A DNA stretch of 43,807 nt, from assembly GCA_024640565.1 (NCBI GenBank), contig JAHEET010000005.1, positions 378,985 to 422,791 of the forward strand, given 5' to 3'. The notes under the pieces were generated by a model that was given only the letters and a program-made list of their open reading frames with translations, was not told where the DNA came from and did not search any database. The translations under genes and the position numbers were made by a program. Below are positions 18,657 to 27,577 of this stretch, one piece after another (positions within the stretch are counted from its first letter, which is position 1; every line of letters begins with the position of its first letter). Source of the stretch: Flavobacteriaceae bacterium. GTDB taxonomy: Bacteria; Bacteroidota; Bacteroidia; Flavobacteriales; Flavobacteriaceae.

Positions 18657-19493
18657 TTAGTAGCCTCTTCCTCTACCACCACGTCCTCTATTTTTAAAAC
18701 GCTCTTTCAACTCTTCCGTTTTTTCTTTTACAATTTGAGTGTATTCTTCTCTCGAAACTTCTTTTCCTTTGCGTGGTTCTTTAATTTCTAAATCTCCCGA
18801 AGTACTGATAGCGATTTCTGTACACAACATAGTAGTTCTACCCGCATTTAACTCCAAAATCAATCCCGGCAATCCATAATACTTGTCTGGACCAGAACTT
18901 ACTGGAATCTGTGGCGTATACCAAGCAGTAACGTTCAACATTTTCTTTGCGGTTTTGCTGTCTTTGTTATTTGTAGAATCTTTTTTCTTATCGTTGCCTC
19001 TTCTACTAAAAATGCTTCCCCAATCTACATTGGTATCTTCTTTGACTAAAGTAGCTTTGTAACAAGTATAGTTTCCTATTTTTTTGGTTTCTGTTCCCAA
19101 CTCCCATTCCAATTGCCCCATATCTTCAACAACTAAAAAACGTTTGCTAAATTGCTCAACGTCTTCAATCATTTTTTTATCTTTCAAACTTTTATAGATT
19201 GAACCTTGACCATTGCTTCTTCCCCAACTTGGACCTGAAGCTCCTGGGCCTTCTAAGGCAACATCTTCTTTAAAAGAAGATTCCGTTTTATTGAAACTCA
19301 ACGTATAGGTTTTCTCAAGAAAATTCTTAAAACGCGCCATCATTTGTTTCTTACGTTGCTCAGGCATATTCTCAAATCGGCTCATGTCCATAGAAGTTTT
19401 GGACATGTATACTGCTTTGCCTTGAAAATTGTTTTGTGCAAAAGTAAAAACAGAAAGAAAGGCAACTAATATTGTAAAGAGTGATTTCATCAT
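18657..19493 (-). CDS. GLPGLI family secreted protein (copy 1)
   Basis: About 278 residues. The N-terminus (MMKSLFTILVAFLSVFTFAQ) is a Sec signal; the start is ATG at 19493 or 19490. The frame is open upstream to 19538, but that extension would overlap the -7 box at 19514-19521. The family-naming motif is present as YGLPGLILELN, along with YTCYKAT and TAWYTPQIPVSSGPD. It ends in an Arg/Gly-rich tail (NRGRGGRGRGY). GLPGLI proteins are found only in Bacteroidota, usually beside TonB-receptor-like genes, and have no proven function. It is followed by the barrel gene. Confidence 0.85.
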   Translation of the reverse strand: MMKSLFTILVAFLSVFTFAQNNFQGKAVYMSKTSMDMSRFENMPEQRKKQMMARFKNFLEKTYTLSFNKTESSFKEDVALEGPGASGPSWGRSNGQGSIYKSLKDKKMIEDVEQFSKRFLVVEDMGQLEWELGTETKKIGNYTCYKATLVKEDTNVDWGSIFSRRGNDKKKDSTNNKDSKTAKKMLNVTAWYTPQIPVSSGPDKYYGLPGLILELNAGRTTMLCTEIAISTSGDLEIKEPRKGKEVSREEYTQIVKEKTEELKERFKNRGRGGRGRGY

Positions 19494-19513
19494 TTGATTG
19501 TATAAATTTTTTT

Positions 19514-19521
19514 CAAAAATA
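19514..19521 (-). promoter_or_regulatory. -7 box before GLPGLI copy 1
   Basis: TATTTTTG on the minus strand matches TAnnTTTG, about 20 bases before the chosen start codon. No clear TTG box was seen. Confidence 0.35.
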
Positions 19522-19595
19522 CTGTTAATTAACCACATTTAGACTTAAAGATGAAGTAAAAGTTTAATGGGGTTTCAAAAATAACTAAACTTAAA

Positions 19596-20441
19596 TTATC
19601 CTCCTATTTTAATATTGATGCCACCCCCCATGTTTACGCCATTTCGAGACTTAAAGCGTTCCATCAATTCCTGGGTCTTTTCTTCTTGAATTTTGTCATA
19701 AGCAGCTTGGGAAACAATTTCACCTTTTTCGGGTGCTTTAACTTCAATTTTCTCGGAAGGATTCAAAACAATTTCTGTACAAACAATCAAGCGTTCTCCA
19801 TCATTTATTTCTAAAATTAAACCCGGTAATCCCTGGTAATTGTCTGGACCATTACTCACAGGTACTTGTGGAGTGTACCATGCGGTTGTGGTGACTGTTT
19901 TTTTAATTTTATTTTCTTTAGACTCCCCATCCTCAAAAACCATCTGAATATCTTCTACAGTTCTGGTAAAGGTTGCTTTATAACACGTGTAGTTTCCAAT
20001 GTTTTTAGTTTCGGTAGACAGGTTCCATTGATAGTTGGGCAAGGAATCTTTCACCAAAAAACGCTTCCCCATGATTTCGGTCTGATTGACAAATCGTTTT
20101 TCATTGATGTTTTTAAAATAGATGCTTCCATTTCCCGAACCTCCAAAAGACATGACCATCACACCTGAGCCACCTATTTGAGATTTTGGCGCATCTAATT
20201 GCACATCTTCCTTATAGGTAGATGTTTTTTGATCAAAATTCAAAATAAATGTTTTCTGATTCATTTTCTGTATTCTCGCCTGAATCTGTTTTTGCATCTC
20301 ATCAGACATACCCGGGTTTTTTTCGTTGTCAAACGAAATCGTCGATTTTCTACTTGTTTTATAGATTGCTTTCCCTGAAAAATTTTGTGCGTTCAGAGCA
20401 AAAGAAACTAAACTAATTAAAATGGTAACCTTGATGTTCAT
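19596..20441 (-). CDS. GLPGLI family secreted protein (copy 2)
   Basis: About 281 residues and a clear paralogue of the next gene. The N-terminus is MNIKVTILISLVSFALNAQ, a Sec signal. The core is shared: YTCYKATF, TAWYTPQVPVSNGPDNYQ, GLPGLILEIND and VCTEIVLNPS. It ends in a Gly-rich tail (GGGINIKIGG). A frame extension to 20465 was rejected because it would overlap a promoter box and mask the signal peptide. The function of this family is unknown. Confidence 0.85.
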   Translation of the reverse strand: MNIKVTILISLVSFALNAQNFSGKAIYKTSRKSTISFDNEKNPGMSDEMQKQIQARIQKMNQKTFILNFDQKTSTYKEDVQLDAPKSQIGGSGVMVMSFGGSGNGSIYFKNINEKRFVNQTEIMGKRFLVKDSLPNYQWNLSTETKNIGNYTCYKATFTRTVEDIQMVFEDGESKENKIKKTVTTTAWYTPQVPVSNGPDNYQGLPGLILEINDGERLIVCTEIVLNPSEKIEVKAPEKGEIVSQAAYDKIQEEKTQELMERFKSRNGVNMGGGINIKIGG

Positions 20442-20464
20442 AAAATATCCTGTTTTAATGAACA

Positions 20465-20472
20465 CAAAGTTA
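20465..20472 (-). promoter_or_regulatory. -7 box before GLPGLI copy 2
   Basis: TAACTTTG on the minus strand matches TAnnTTTG and lies 23 bases before the chosen ATG. The -33 element is not clear. Confidence 0.4.
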
Positions 20473-20673
20473 GAAATTATATTAAACCTGTTTCATATTT
20501 AACATCTTTTAACAGCTTTGATGCAATAATCCAAAAATAATGTTTTCAAAAACCGTGAATATTTAAATACTAAATATTCGTGGGTTTGGGGATAAATTGA
20601 TTTGCAAATGAACCCCTAATGGCAAAAATTCACTACCTTTATCGCACCAACCAAACCTCTAATTATTTAATCT

Positions 20674-21288
20674 ATGCACGTTGCAATTGCGGGAAATATT
20701 GGCGCAGGTAAAACTACGCTCACCAAACTATTAGCCAAACATTATAATTGGAAACCTCATTACGAAGCTGTTGATGAGAATCCATATTTAGATGACTTTT
20801 ATTCAGAAATGGAACGTTGGTCTTTTAATCTTCAAGTCTATTTCTTAAACAGTCGTTTTCGTCAAATACTAGAATTGCGCGAAACAGGCAAGAAAATAAT
20901 TCAGGACCGAACGATATACGAGGACGCACATATTTTTGCGCCGAACCTACACGCAATGGGGCTAATGACCAATAGAGATTATGGGAATTATAGTTCTTTG
21001 TTTGAGTTGATGGAAAAACTAGTAACACCCCCCGATTTATTAATTTACTTACGTGCAGACATTTCTACCTTGGTTGGTCAAATTCATAAGAGAGGTAGGG
21101 ATTATGAAAACTCTATTAGTATTGATTACCTGAGTCGATTAAACGAACGATATGAAGCTTGGATTTCTACATACACCAAAGGGAAATTACTAATCATTGA
21201 TGTAGACCAATTAGACTTTGTAGACAATCAAGAAGATTTAGGTTATATCATCGATAGAATTGATGCGCAAATCAATGGCTTGTTCTAA
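20674..21288 (+). CDS. Deoxynucleoside kinase
   Basis: A 204-residue enzyme of the dNK/dGK family, which phosphorylates deoxynucleosides in nucleotide salvage. The P-loop is GNIGAGKTT (7-15). The family's ERWSFNLQVYFLNSRF stretch, QDRTIYEDAHIFA (with the DRS/ERS-like DR) and the lid KRGRDYENSI are all visible. The specific substrate cannot be told from sequence alone. A terminator follows the stop. Confidence 0.93.
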   Translation: MHVAIAGNIGAGKTTLTKLLAKHYNWKPHYEAVDENPYLDDFYSEMERWSFNLQVYFLNSRFRQILELRETGKKIIQDRTIYEDAHIFAPNLHAMGLMTNRDYGNYSSLFELMEKLVTPPDLLIYLRADISTLVGQIHKRGRDYENSISIDYLSRLNERYEAWISTYTKGKLLIIDVDQLDFVDNQEDLGYIIDRIDAQINGLF

Positions 21289-21314
21289 AAAAAATAAATT
21301 TCATACCCTATCCT

Positions 21315-21340
21315 AAGAGACCGTTCTATGGTCTCTTTTT
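21315..21340 (+). terminator. Terminator after the deoxynucleoside kinase gene
   Basis: The stem AAGAGACC/GGTCTCTT with a 7-base loop is followed by a long T-run. Confidence 0.85.
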
Positions 21341-21464
21341 TTTTGAAAAAAAGCTTTCACAAAATATTTCAAAAAAAACAGCTTTGTTTTGTAACAAAGT
21401 AACGCTTTGAAACGTATAATGAAATAAGAATCGATGTAAACCCCTAATATTTTTTAAAACTTCC

Positions 21465-22328
21465 ATGAGACAGCTAAAAATTACAAAGCAGGTAACCAAT
21501 AGAGAAACTGCATCCTTAGACAAATATTTACAAGAAATTGGTAAAGTAGATTTAATTACTGCAGATGAAGAAGTAGAATTGGCTCAGCTAATAAAAGCAG
21601 GAGATCAAACCGCTTTAGAGAAGTTAACAAAAGCAAATTTACGATTTGTGGTTTCTGTTGCAAAACAATACCAAAACCAAGGATTAACCTTACCAGATTT
21701 AATCAACGAAGGAAACTTAGGGTTAATTAAAGCGGCAAAACGTTTTGATGAAACACGGGGATTTAAATTTATCTCTTATGCCGTTTGGTGGATTCGACAG
21801 TCGATCTTACAGGCATTGGCAGAACAATCTAGAATTGTTCGTTTGCCATTAAACAAAATTGGTTCGATTAATAAAATTAACAAAATGTACGCTTTCTTAG
21901 AACAAGAAAACGAACGTCCTCCAAGTGCAGAAGAGATCGCTAAGAAATTAGACATGACTGTAAACGACGTAAAAGAGTCTATGAAAAATTCTGGACGTCA
22001 TGTATCGATGGATGCACCGTTAATTGAAGGGGAAGACTCTAACTTGTACGACGTATTGAACTCCGGAGAATCTCCAAACCCAGACCGAACCTTATTACAC
22101 GAATCGTTACGTATAGAAATTAACAGGGCCCTAGAAACGCTTACCCCTCGTGAAGCAGACGTTGTAAAGCTATACTTTGGCTTGGGAGAACACCAACCAA
22201 TGACCTTAGAAGAAATTGGAGAAACATTCGACCTAACCCGGGAACGAGTTCGTCAAATTAAAGAAAAAGCGATTCGTCGTTTAAAGCATACCTCAAGAAG
22301 TAAAATTTTAATGACCTACCTCGGGTAA
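21465..22328 (+). CDS. rpoD: RNA polymerase primary sigma factor RpoD/SigA
   Basis: A 287-residue primary sigma factor of the short Bacteroidota form, without region 1.1 and the non-conserved insert. Visible regions are 1.2 ([18 protein letters not shown]), 2 ([39 protein letters not shown]), 3 ([12 protein letters not shown]) and the 4.2 helix-turn-helix ([20 protein letters not shown]). It directs RNA polymerase to TTG/TAnnTTTG promoters, as seen upstream of metK and trxA in this window. It is a single-gene unit with its own terminator. Confidence 0.97.
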   Translation: MRQLKITKQVTNRETASLDKYLQEIGKVDLITADEEVELAQLIKAGDQTALEKLTKANLRFVVSVAKQYQNQGLTLPDLINEGNLGLIKAAKRFDETRGFKFISYAVWWIRQSILQALAEQSRIVRLPLNKIGSINKINKMYAFLEQENERPPSAEEIAKKLDMTVNDVKESMKNSGRHVSMDAPLIEGEDSNLYDVLNSGESPNPDRTLLHESLRIEINRALETLTPREADVVKLYFGLGEHQPMTLEEIGETFDLTRERVRQIKEKAIRRLKHTSRSKILMTYLG

Positions 22329-22351
22329 TCATTATTGTAAATAAAACTTGT

Positions 22352-22386
22352 AAAACTCTCGAAATGAATTCGAGAGTTTTTTATTT
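22352..22386 (+). terminator. Terminator after rpoD
   Basis: AAAACTCTCGAA (22352-22363) and TTCGAGAGTTTT (22369-22380) make a perfect 12-bp stem with a 5-base loop, followed by T-rich sequence. Confidence 0.9.
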
Positions 22387-22432
22387 TATATTCCTATTTT
22401 TACAGTAACAAATACACAACAAGAAAAAACAA

Positions 22433-23089
22433 ATGAGTAATTTAATAGCACCTTCAATTTTAGCAGCAGATTTCGGTAATTTACAACGCGATATCGAAAT
22501 GGTAAACAATAGTGAAGCAGATTGGTTTCATATTGATATAATGGACGGCGTATTCGTTCCAAACATTTCTTATGGAATGCCGGTTTTAAAAGCCATCGCT
22601 AAATATGCCACAAAAACAATTGATGTGCATTTGATGATCGTAAATCCAGATCAGTACATTCAAACTTTTGCAGATTTAGGCGCCCATATTCTAACAGTTC
22701 ATTACGAAGCTTGCACCCATTTGCACAGAACAGTACAAGCCATAAAAGCCTCAGGAATGAAAGCTGGAGTTGCCTTAAACCCCCACACACCGATTGCCGT
22801 TTTAGAAGACATTATTAACGACTTGGATTTGGTCTGTATTATGAGTGTAAATCCTGGTTTTGGTGGGCAATCTTTTATAGAAAACACCTATAAGAAAACT
22901 TCACAACTAAAACACCTTATTGAATTTACAGGTTCAAACTGTCTAATAGAAATTGATGGTGGTGTAACCAATAAAAACGCCAATGCCTTAATAGAAGCGG
23001 GCGCCAATGTCTTGGTATCTGGTAGCTATGTTTTTGGTGCAGAAAACCCAACAGAAACCATTGCAGATTTAAAAAACACGATTGGATAG
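22433..23089 (+). CDS. rpe: Ribulose-phosphate 3-epimerase
   Basis: A 218-residue TIM-barrel enzyme of the pentose phosphate pathway that interconverts ribulose-5-P and xylulose-5-P. Motifs are present in order: IAPSILAADFGNL, FHIDIMDGVFVPN (metal-binding His/Asp), VHLMI, MSVNPGFGGQ, IDGGV and the phosphate-binding ANVLVSGSYVFG. It has normal length. Its end overlaps the next gene by 8 bases. Confidence 0.96.
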   Translation: MSNLIAPSILAADFGNLQRDIEMVNNSEADWFHIDIMDGVFVPNISYGMPVLKAIAKYATKTIDVHLMIVNPDQYIQTFADLGAHILTVHYEACTHLHRTVQAIKASGMKAGVALNPHTPIAVLEDIINDLDLVCIMSVNPGFGGQSFIENTYKKTSQLKHLIEFTGSNCLIEIDGGVTNKNANALIEAGANVLVSGSYVFGAENPTETIADLKNTIG

Positions 23090-24455
23090 AAGGTACGCAG
23101 TTGTAGATATAGAAACTACGGGGAATGGATACAAGGGACAAAAGATCACCGAAATCTCTATCTTTATTTTTGATGGAGAAAAGGTGTTGGACGAATTTAC
23201 AACATTGGTCAATCCAGAAGCACCCATTCCTGCATTTATAACCAACCTTACTGGAATCACCCAAGCCATGGTTCGAAACCAGCCACGGTTCTTTGAGATT
23301 GCAAAAAAGGTTGCAGAAATTACCAAAGACTGTATTTTTGTAGCGCACAATGTCAACTTCGATTACAACATCATTCAAGCAGAATTTAAAAGTTTAGGCT
23401 TTGATTTTAAACGTAAAAAACTCTGTACTGTTCGTTTGTCACGGAAAATAATTCCCGGACTTCTATCCTATAGCCTAGGGAATATTTGCGCAGATGAAGG
23501 CATTCCTATTTCTGCAAGACACCGTGCAAGAGGGGATGTAGAAGCTACCGTAGAATTGTTTAAAAGACTCTTACAGAGAGATGATAACTTTACCATCAAT
23601 TCTTTTTTAAATCCAAAATCGAGGCAAGCCACTTTACCACCTCTTTTAGACAAAAAGGTTGTTGATCAACTCCCCGAAAAACACGGAGTTTACTATTTTA
23701 AAAACCCAGCAAAAGAAATTATTTATGTTGGCAAAGCCAACAATATAAAGCAACGCGTTATTAGTCATTTTTATGACAAAAAGAAGAAAGAAATTTCGAT
23801 GTGTCAAGAAACTGCCGACATCACTTATACCCAAACAGGTAGTGAATTATTGGCCCTGTTGCACGAATCTGCTGAAATAAAACAATATTATCCAAAATAC
23901 AACCGAGCACAAAGACGTGCTGGAGAAGCTATTGGTTTGTTTGCATATGAAGATCAAAAAGGAGTGCTTCATTTGGCATACAACCGCCTTAAATTAGCAC
24001 CAAACGCCATCATGAAATACTACACCGTAGCCGAATGTAGAAAACACATAGCGCAACTCTGCGAAGCATTTGAATTGTGCCCAAAATATTGCCACTTACA
24101 GACCAATGTATCGAGCTGTTTTCACTATCAACTTAAAGAATGTAGAGGCATTTGTTGCGACAAGGAAACCGTTGCGAACTATAACAAACGGGTAAACGAA
24201 GCCATTAAATCTTTAGGAATTGGAGCGGAAAATTTGGTCATTACAGAAAACGGCGTTGCTGAAAATGAAATTGGATTTGCTTTAATTTTAAATGGAATTT
24301 ATCAAGGTTTTGGCTATTTAGACAAAGAACAAGCAGCACAATTAACACAACCCGAAGATTATCAATTTTTTGTTCAACCCCAAAAAGACAACCGAGATGT
24401 GCAACGAATTGTTGCAAGCTACTTGAAAAAGAAAGCAAAACTAACACAAGAATAA
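23082..24455 (+). CDS. DEDDh 3'-5' exonuclease fused to a GIY-YIG nuclease domain
   Basis: A 457-residue two-nuclease protein. Residues ~6-165 form a DnaQ/PolC-epsilon-type DEDDh exonuclease: VVDIETTG (Asp9, Glu11), AHNVNFDYNII and HRARGDVEAT. From ~200 comes a UvrC/Cho-like GIY-YIG domain (HGVYYF...IIYVGKA), followed by a Cys-rich piece CFHYQLKECRGICC like that of UvrC. The family is linked to DNA repair or proofreading. The start must be TTG at 23082: the frame is closed by a stop at 23070, and no ATG precedes the DIETTG motif. It overlaps rpe by 8 bases, and the next gene follows after one base, so the three genes likely form an operon. Confidence 0.9.
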   Translation: MDRRYAVVDIETTGNGYKGQKITEISIFIFDGEKVLDEFTTLVNPEAPIPAFITNLTGITQAMVRNQPRFFEIAKKVAEITKDCIFVAHNVNFDYNIIQAEFKSLGFDFKRKKLCTVRLSRKIIPGLLSYSLGNICADEGIPISARHRARGDVEATVELFKRLLQRDDNFTINSFLNPKSRQATLPPLLDKKVVDQLPEKHGVYYFKNPAKEIIYVGKANNIKQRVISHFYDKKKKEISMCQETADITYTQTGSELLALLHESAEIKQYYPKYNRAQRRAGEAIGLFAYEDQKGVLHLAYNRLKLAPNAIMKYYTVAECRKHIAQLCEAFELCPKYCHLQTNVSSCFHYQLKECRGICCDKETVANYNKRVNEAIKSLGIGAENLVITENGVAENEIGFALILNGIYQGFGYLDKEQAAQLTQPEDYQFFVQPQKDNRDVQRIVASYLKKKAKLTQE

Positions 24456-24456
24456 A

Positions 24457-25737
24457 ATGGATAAATCTGCATATAAAATACACATTATTGGTGCTGGAGT
24501 GAGTGGTTTAATTGCTGCCAAAGTTTTGGAAAACAATGGCTATTCTCCTACTATCATTGAAGCATCTGCTTCCGTTGGGGGTCGGGTAAAATCGGACACC
24601 GTTCAAGGCTATCAACTAGATCATGGCTTTCAAGTATTGCTTACCTCTTATCCTGCAGCAAAAAAATATTTAGATTTTAAACCCTTAGCACTTCAAGAAT
24701 TAGTGCCGGGTGCTACCATTTTTAAAAATGGAAAATCACAAACGATTGGAGATCCATTACGCAATCTATCATTAGTATTCCCAACACTGTTTGCGTCTAT
24801 TGGCAATTTTTCAGACAAACTCAAAATTTTAAAACTCAACAGACATTTAAAGAAAAAATCAATTTCCGCAATTTTTAAAACACCTGAAACAACCACCTTA
24901 GCATATTTGCAAAAACTTGGTTTTTCAGAAGCGATGCTTCAAGATTTCTTCAAACCGTTCTTTAGTGGTATCTTTTTAGAGCCCAATTTGGACACCTCAA
25001 GTCGCATGTTTGAATTTGTCTACAAAATGTTTGGAGACGGCCTGGCAGTCATTCCAAAATCAGGAATGCAAGCCATTTCAAATCAGTTAAAAAAGGGTTT
25101 AAAAAATACAAAAATACATTTTGAAACTCCTGTAAAATCTGTGAAAAATGAAATCATCACATTACAGGATGGATCGGAAATAGAAAGCCATTTTACAATT
25201 ATTGCCACAGAGGCTAGTGATTTGGTCGCCAATCTTAAAAACCAAGCAACAGCCTGGAAAAGTTGTGACACCTTGTATTTTGAAACTTCGAAAAGAACCC
25301 TTCAAAAACCCATTATTGGTTTGATTGCTGATAAAAATGCATTGATTAATAATCTTTTTTATCACAGTTCAGTAGCAATGGAAATGAAAGGAGACAAGGA
25401 ATTACTTTCGGTGACCGTTGTAAAAGATCACGATTTAGCAGCTAAAAAACTCATTGAAAAGGTCGCGAAAGAATTGCATGTTTTTTGTGGAATAGTCCAT
25501 CCAAAATTCATCCAACACTATCAAATTAAAAAAGCGTTACCAAAACTAAGCAACCTTCAATACGAGCTATCAAGTACAGAAACAAAATTAACTTCTTCAA
25601 TTTTTTTAGCGGGAGATCAACTCTTAAATGGCTCTTTAAATGCCGCTATGATTGCTGGAGAAAGAGCAGCTATGGGGGTCATTGGCACCTTACAAGATGG
25701 ATTGATTGTGGATGAATTGACCTCAGAATACTCCTAG
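24457..25737 (+). CDS. FAD-dependent oxidoreductase (amine oxidase / protoporphyrinogen-oxidase-like)
   Basis: A 426-residue flavoprotein. The N-terminal dinucleotide-binding motif is IIGAGVSGLIAAKVLE (GxGxxG at 12-17), followed by the GGRVKSD and LDHGFQVLLTSYP pattern of the amine-oxidase superfamily. The C-terminal FAD motif is FLAGDQLLNGSLNAAMIAGE. The substrate is unknown; related genes sit with lipid- or pigment-related genes in Bacteroidota. Here it is convergent with a DUF1295 membrane enzyme. It follows the exonuclease gene after one base. Confidence 0.88.
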   Translation: MDKSAYKIHIIGAGVSGLIAAKVLENNGYSPTIIEASASVGGRVKSDTVQGYQLDHGFQVLLTSYPAAKKYLDFKPLALQELVPGATIFKNGKSQTIGDPLRNLSLVFPTLFASIGNFSDKLKILKLNRHLKKKSISAIFKTPETTTLAYLQKLGFSEAMLQDFFKPFFSGIFLEPNLDTSSRMFEFVYKMFGDGLAVIPKSGMQAISNQLKKGLKNTKIHFETPVKSVKNEIITLQDGSEIESHFTIIATEASDLVANLKNQATAWKSCDTLYFETSKRTLQKPIIGLIADKNALINNLFYHSSVAMEMKGDKELLSVTVVKDHDLAAKKLIEKVAKELHVFCGIVHPKFIQHYQIKKALPKLSNLQYELSSTETKLTSSIFLAGDQLLNGSLNAAMIAGERAAMGVIGTLQDGLIVDELTSEYS

Positions 25738-25779
25738 AAACAATTCATAATTGGTATAGTTTGTCTCTAAGTATTGAAA

Positions 25780-26043
25780 TCAAACAGTGAGATATGCAAG
25801 GAACAATAAGAGGTAAATACTAAGATAAAATAAGTAAAAATTTCTAAATTTTTTATACGAATGGTTTTCTGGATAGAGGTTCCCAAACAGTCCTTTCAAT
25901 TCTTTCCAAAAAATCGGTTTGATATTGATGGTCCAACTGTCTGTCTGGTAGACGATTTTTCGAAATTTACTTCTGTAGTATCCCATCGGAAAACCCCAGG
26001 CTACAAAGAGAAAGAATAGGATATTTTTGATACTGAACTCCAT
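25780..26043 (-). CDS. Small membrane protein downstream of DUF1295
   Basis: An 87-residue protein with two predicted membrane segments (about 5-22 and 66-85) and a basic middle part. No family was recognised. It begins 2 bases after the DUF1295 gene, so both are likely made together. Confidence 0.7.
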   Translation of the reverse strand: MEFSIKNILFFLFVAWGFPMGYYRSKFRKIVYQTDSWTINIKPIFWKELKGLFGNLYPENHSYKKFRNFYLFYLSIYLLLFLAYLTV

Positions 26044-26045
26044 AA

Positions 26046-26825
26046 CTATTTTATTTTTTTAGGGAACCACGGTAAAAAAGAATTGGTTTTTTTCACATAA
26101 TCACTGTACAAAGGCTTTGTATCTTTTAAGGTTTTCTCAAGCAAGCGAACTCCTGAAACTTTAATGATTAGTAAAGTCATTATCACAGCGCCAATTACCT
26201 GCCAATAGCTTTCTGAAGCTATACTAAAAATTGCATAACTCCACCAAACGGCAGCATCTCCAAAATAATTTGGATGCCGGGTATATTTCCAAAATCCAGT
26301 ATCTAAAACCTTCCCTTTATTATTTAGATTTCGTTGAAAGCGCATTAGTTGATAATCTCCGCCGGCTTCAAAAATGAATCCAACACTCCACACAAAGATT
26401 CCTAAATAATCCAGTGCGTTCAAAGCACCAGAATTCGTACTTGTTTGTATTCCTATAAGCGGGAGCGATATGACCATAATGAGGGCGGCTTGCAATAAAA
26501 ATGTTTGAAAGAAACTAAACCACCAATAGCGATTAGGTCCAAAGTTTTTTCGAAACTCTTGATATCTAAAATCCTCTCCTTTCCCATAATTTCTATACGC
26601 CAAATAAATGGCAAGCCGCAGCCCCCAGATTGTTACTAAGGACAAGACTAGTAATTTTCTTGCTGTTAAATCTCCGAACTTACAGGCATAAAATGCATTG
26701 ACACAAACAAATCCGATACCCCAAAAAACATCGATGATACTTACATTTTTAATAAACACACTCCAGATCCATAAGAAAGTAACAAAAGTGAGAATCATTA
26801 AAGCCGCTTGAAAAAATAAAATCAT
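26046..26825 (-). CDS. DUF1295 membrane protein (steroid 5-alpha-reductase-like)
   Basis: A 259-residue integral membrane protein with about 6-7 hydrophobic segments. The DUF1295 signature is clear: SIIDVFWGIGF, WGLRLAIYLAYRN, and the cofactor-binding end GFWKYTRHPNYFGDAAVWW, as in the ICMT/steroid-reductase superfamily. It may act on a lipid or methylate an isoprenoid-like substrate, but its role here is unknown. A TATCTTTG -7 box precedes it at 26853-26860. Confidence 0.9.
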   Translation of the reverse strand: MILFFQAALMILTFVTFLWIWSVFIKNVSIIDVFWGIGFVCVNAFYACKFGDLTARKLLVLSLVTIWGLRLAIYLAYRNYGKGEDFRYQEFRKNFGPNRYWWFSFFQTFLLQAALIMVISLPLIGIQTSTNSGALNALDYLGIFVWSVGFIFEAGGDYQLMRFQRNLNNKGKVLDTGFWKYTRHPNYFGDAAVWWSYAIFSIASESYWQVIGAVIMTLLIIKVSGVRLLEKTLKDTKPLYSDYVKKTNSFLPWFPKKIK

Positions 26826-26852
26826 TGATAAGGTTTGTTATTGGTTTTAACT

Positions 26853-26860
26853 CAAAGATA
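26853..26860 (-). promoter_or_regulatory. -7 box of the DUF1295 gene
   Basis: TATCTTTG on the minus strand matches TAnnTTTG; it is 27 bases before the ATG. No clear -33 TTG was found at standard spacing. Confidence 0.4.
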
Positions 26861-26900
26861 CTAATCTATTCAAAAACTAAACAGACAGGGCTATTCAATG

Positions 26901-26932
26901 CACAAAAAAACCTTACTATCACTAGTAAGGTT
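26901..26932 (-). terminator. Hairpin with minus-strand T-run next to repeat copy A
   Basis: AACCTTACTA/TAGTAAGGTT is a perfect 10-bp stem with loop TCAC, followed on the minus strand by a run of seven T. No gene ends just upstream on that strand, so it may be left from a lost gene. Confidence 0.6.
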
Positions 26933-26934
26933 AT

Positions 26935-26980
26935 GTGAGCCAAACTTTTGAAAGTTCGAACTTTTTGAATGGAATTAATG
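26935..26980. repeat. 46-bp repeat, copy A
   Basis: This is 40/46 identical to 30971-31016 in the same orientation. Both copies contain AACTTTTTG and end in ATGGAATTAATG, and each has a terminator-like hairpin on its left. They bracket an accessory segment of about 4 kb. The rest of the gene-free stretch 26981-27311 shows nothing else recognisable. Confidence 0.7.
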
Positions 26981-27311
26981 GTATCGTGAGGTTTTAAAAC
27001 GGTGTTTTCTAGGCATGTATTAAGTCTTTTATATCCTACAAATTGGAGTTTTCATTAATCTTATCTTTTTCAGAATCAAGTCGTAGAACAACAAAATAAT
27101 TTTTGTCTAATCATTGCAATACATCATCGGGGCTATAGTTTTATGATTATAAATGATGCCAATATAAATTTTCAGATTTGATATTTTTTTCTTGCATTAA
27201 ATCCTTGAATGCTACTCCCTTTTGTTTGTTTACCAAAAAAATCTTTAAATATTTCAGGTTCAATCGTATTTGACTTATCATTATTACAATAATAGCAGGC
27301 AAGAAATTGTG

Positions 27312-27539
27312 AGCAGGAGGAAGTCCAAGAATAAATTTAATTCTAAAATAGGTGATGATGAATTTATTCTTCAAATTGATAATGATAATTTTGAAATAGA
27401 GAAAGTGTTTAAATTGTTTAAAAATGAAGATTGTGTAAATTCTCTATACAACGGAATTGAACAAATGTATGGGGAATTAGGAAAATCTCCAGACTTAACT
27501 AGACAAGAAGAACTAATTAAGTTGATTTCAATTTTATAA
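27312..27539 (+). pseudogene. Probable fragment of a hypothetical gene
   Basis: About 75 residues starting at a GTG (VSRRKSKNKFNSK) have normal protein-like composition, ending in RQEELIKLISIL. The same frame is open 42 bases further up with an ATG (27270), but those codons look unlike coding sequence. No family was recognised. Its sudden start beside the repeat suggests a truncated gene. Confidence 0.4.
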
Positions 27540-27577
27540 GATATTTTTCTTTGTTGTATTCTTGCACAACTAAATTT

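Noticed and set aside
18629..18682. Upstream extension of the TonB-receptor-like gene
   Set aside because: It would put 18 acidic residues before a clear signal peptide; the ATG at 18628 fits better.
26935..26980. 46-bp repeat as a tRNA 3' end
   Set aside because: It contains AGTTCGAACTT but no paired T-stem or acceptor strand, and copy B lacks the TTCGA core, so it is not tRNA-derived as far as can be seen.
27147..27374. 75-codon minus-strand frame
   Set aside because: Low-complexity hydrophobic/basic composition, overlaps the more protein-like plus-strand frame, and has no family.
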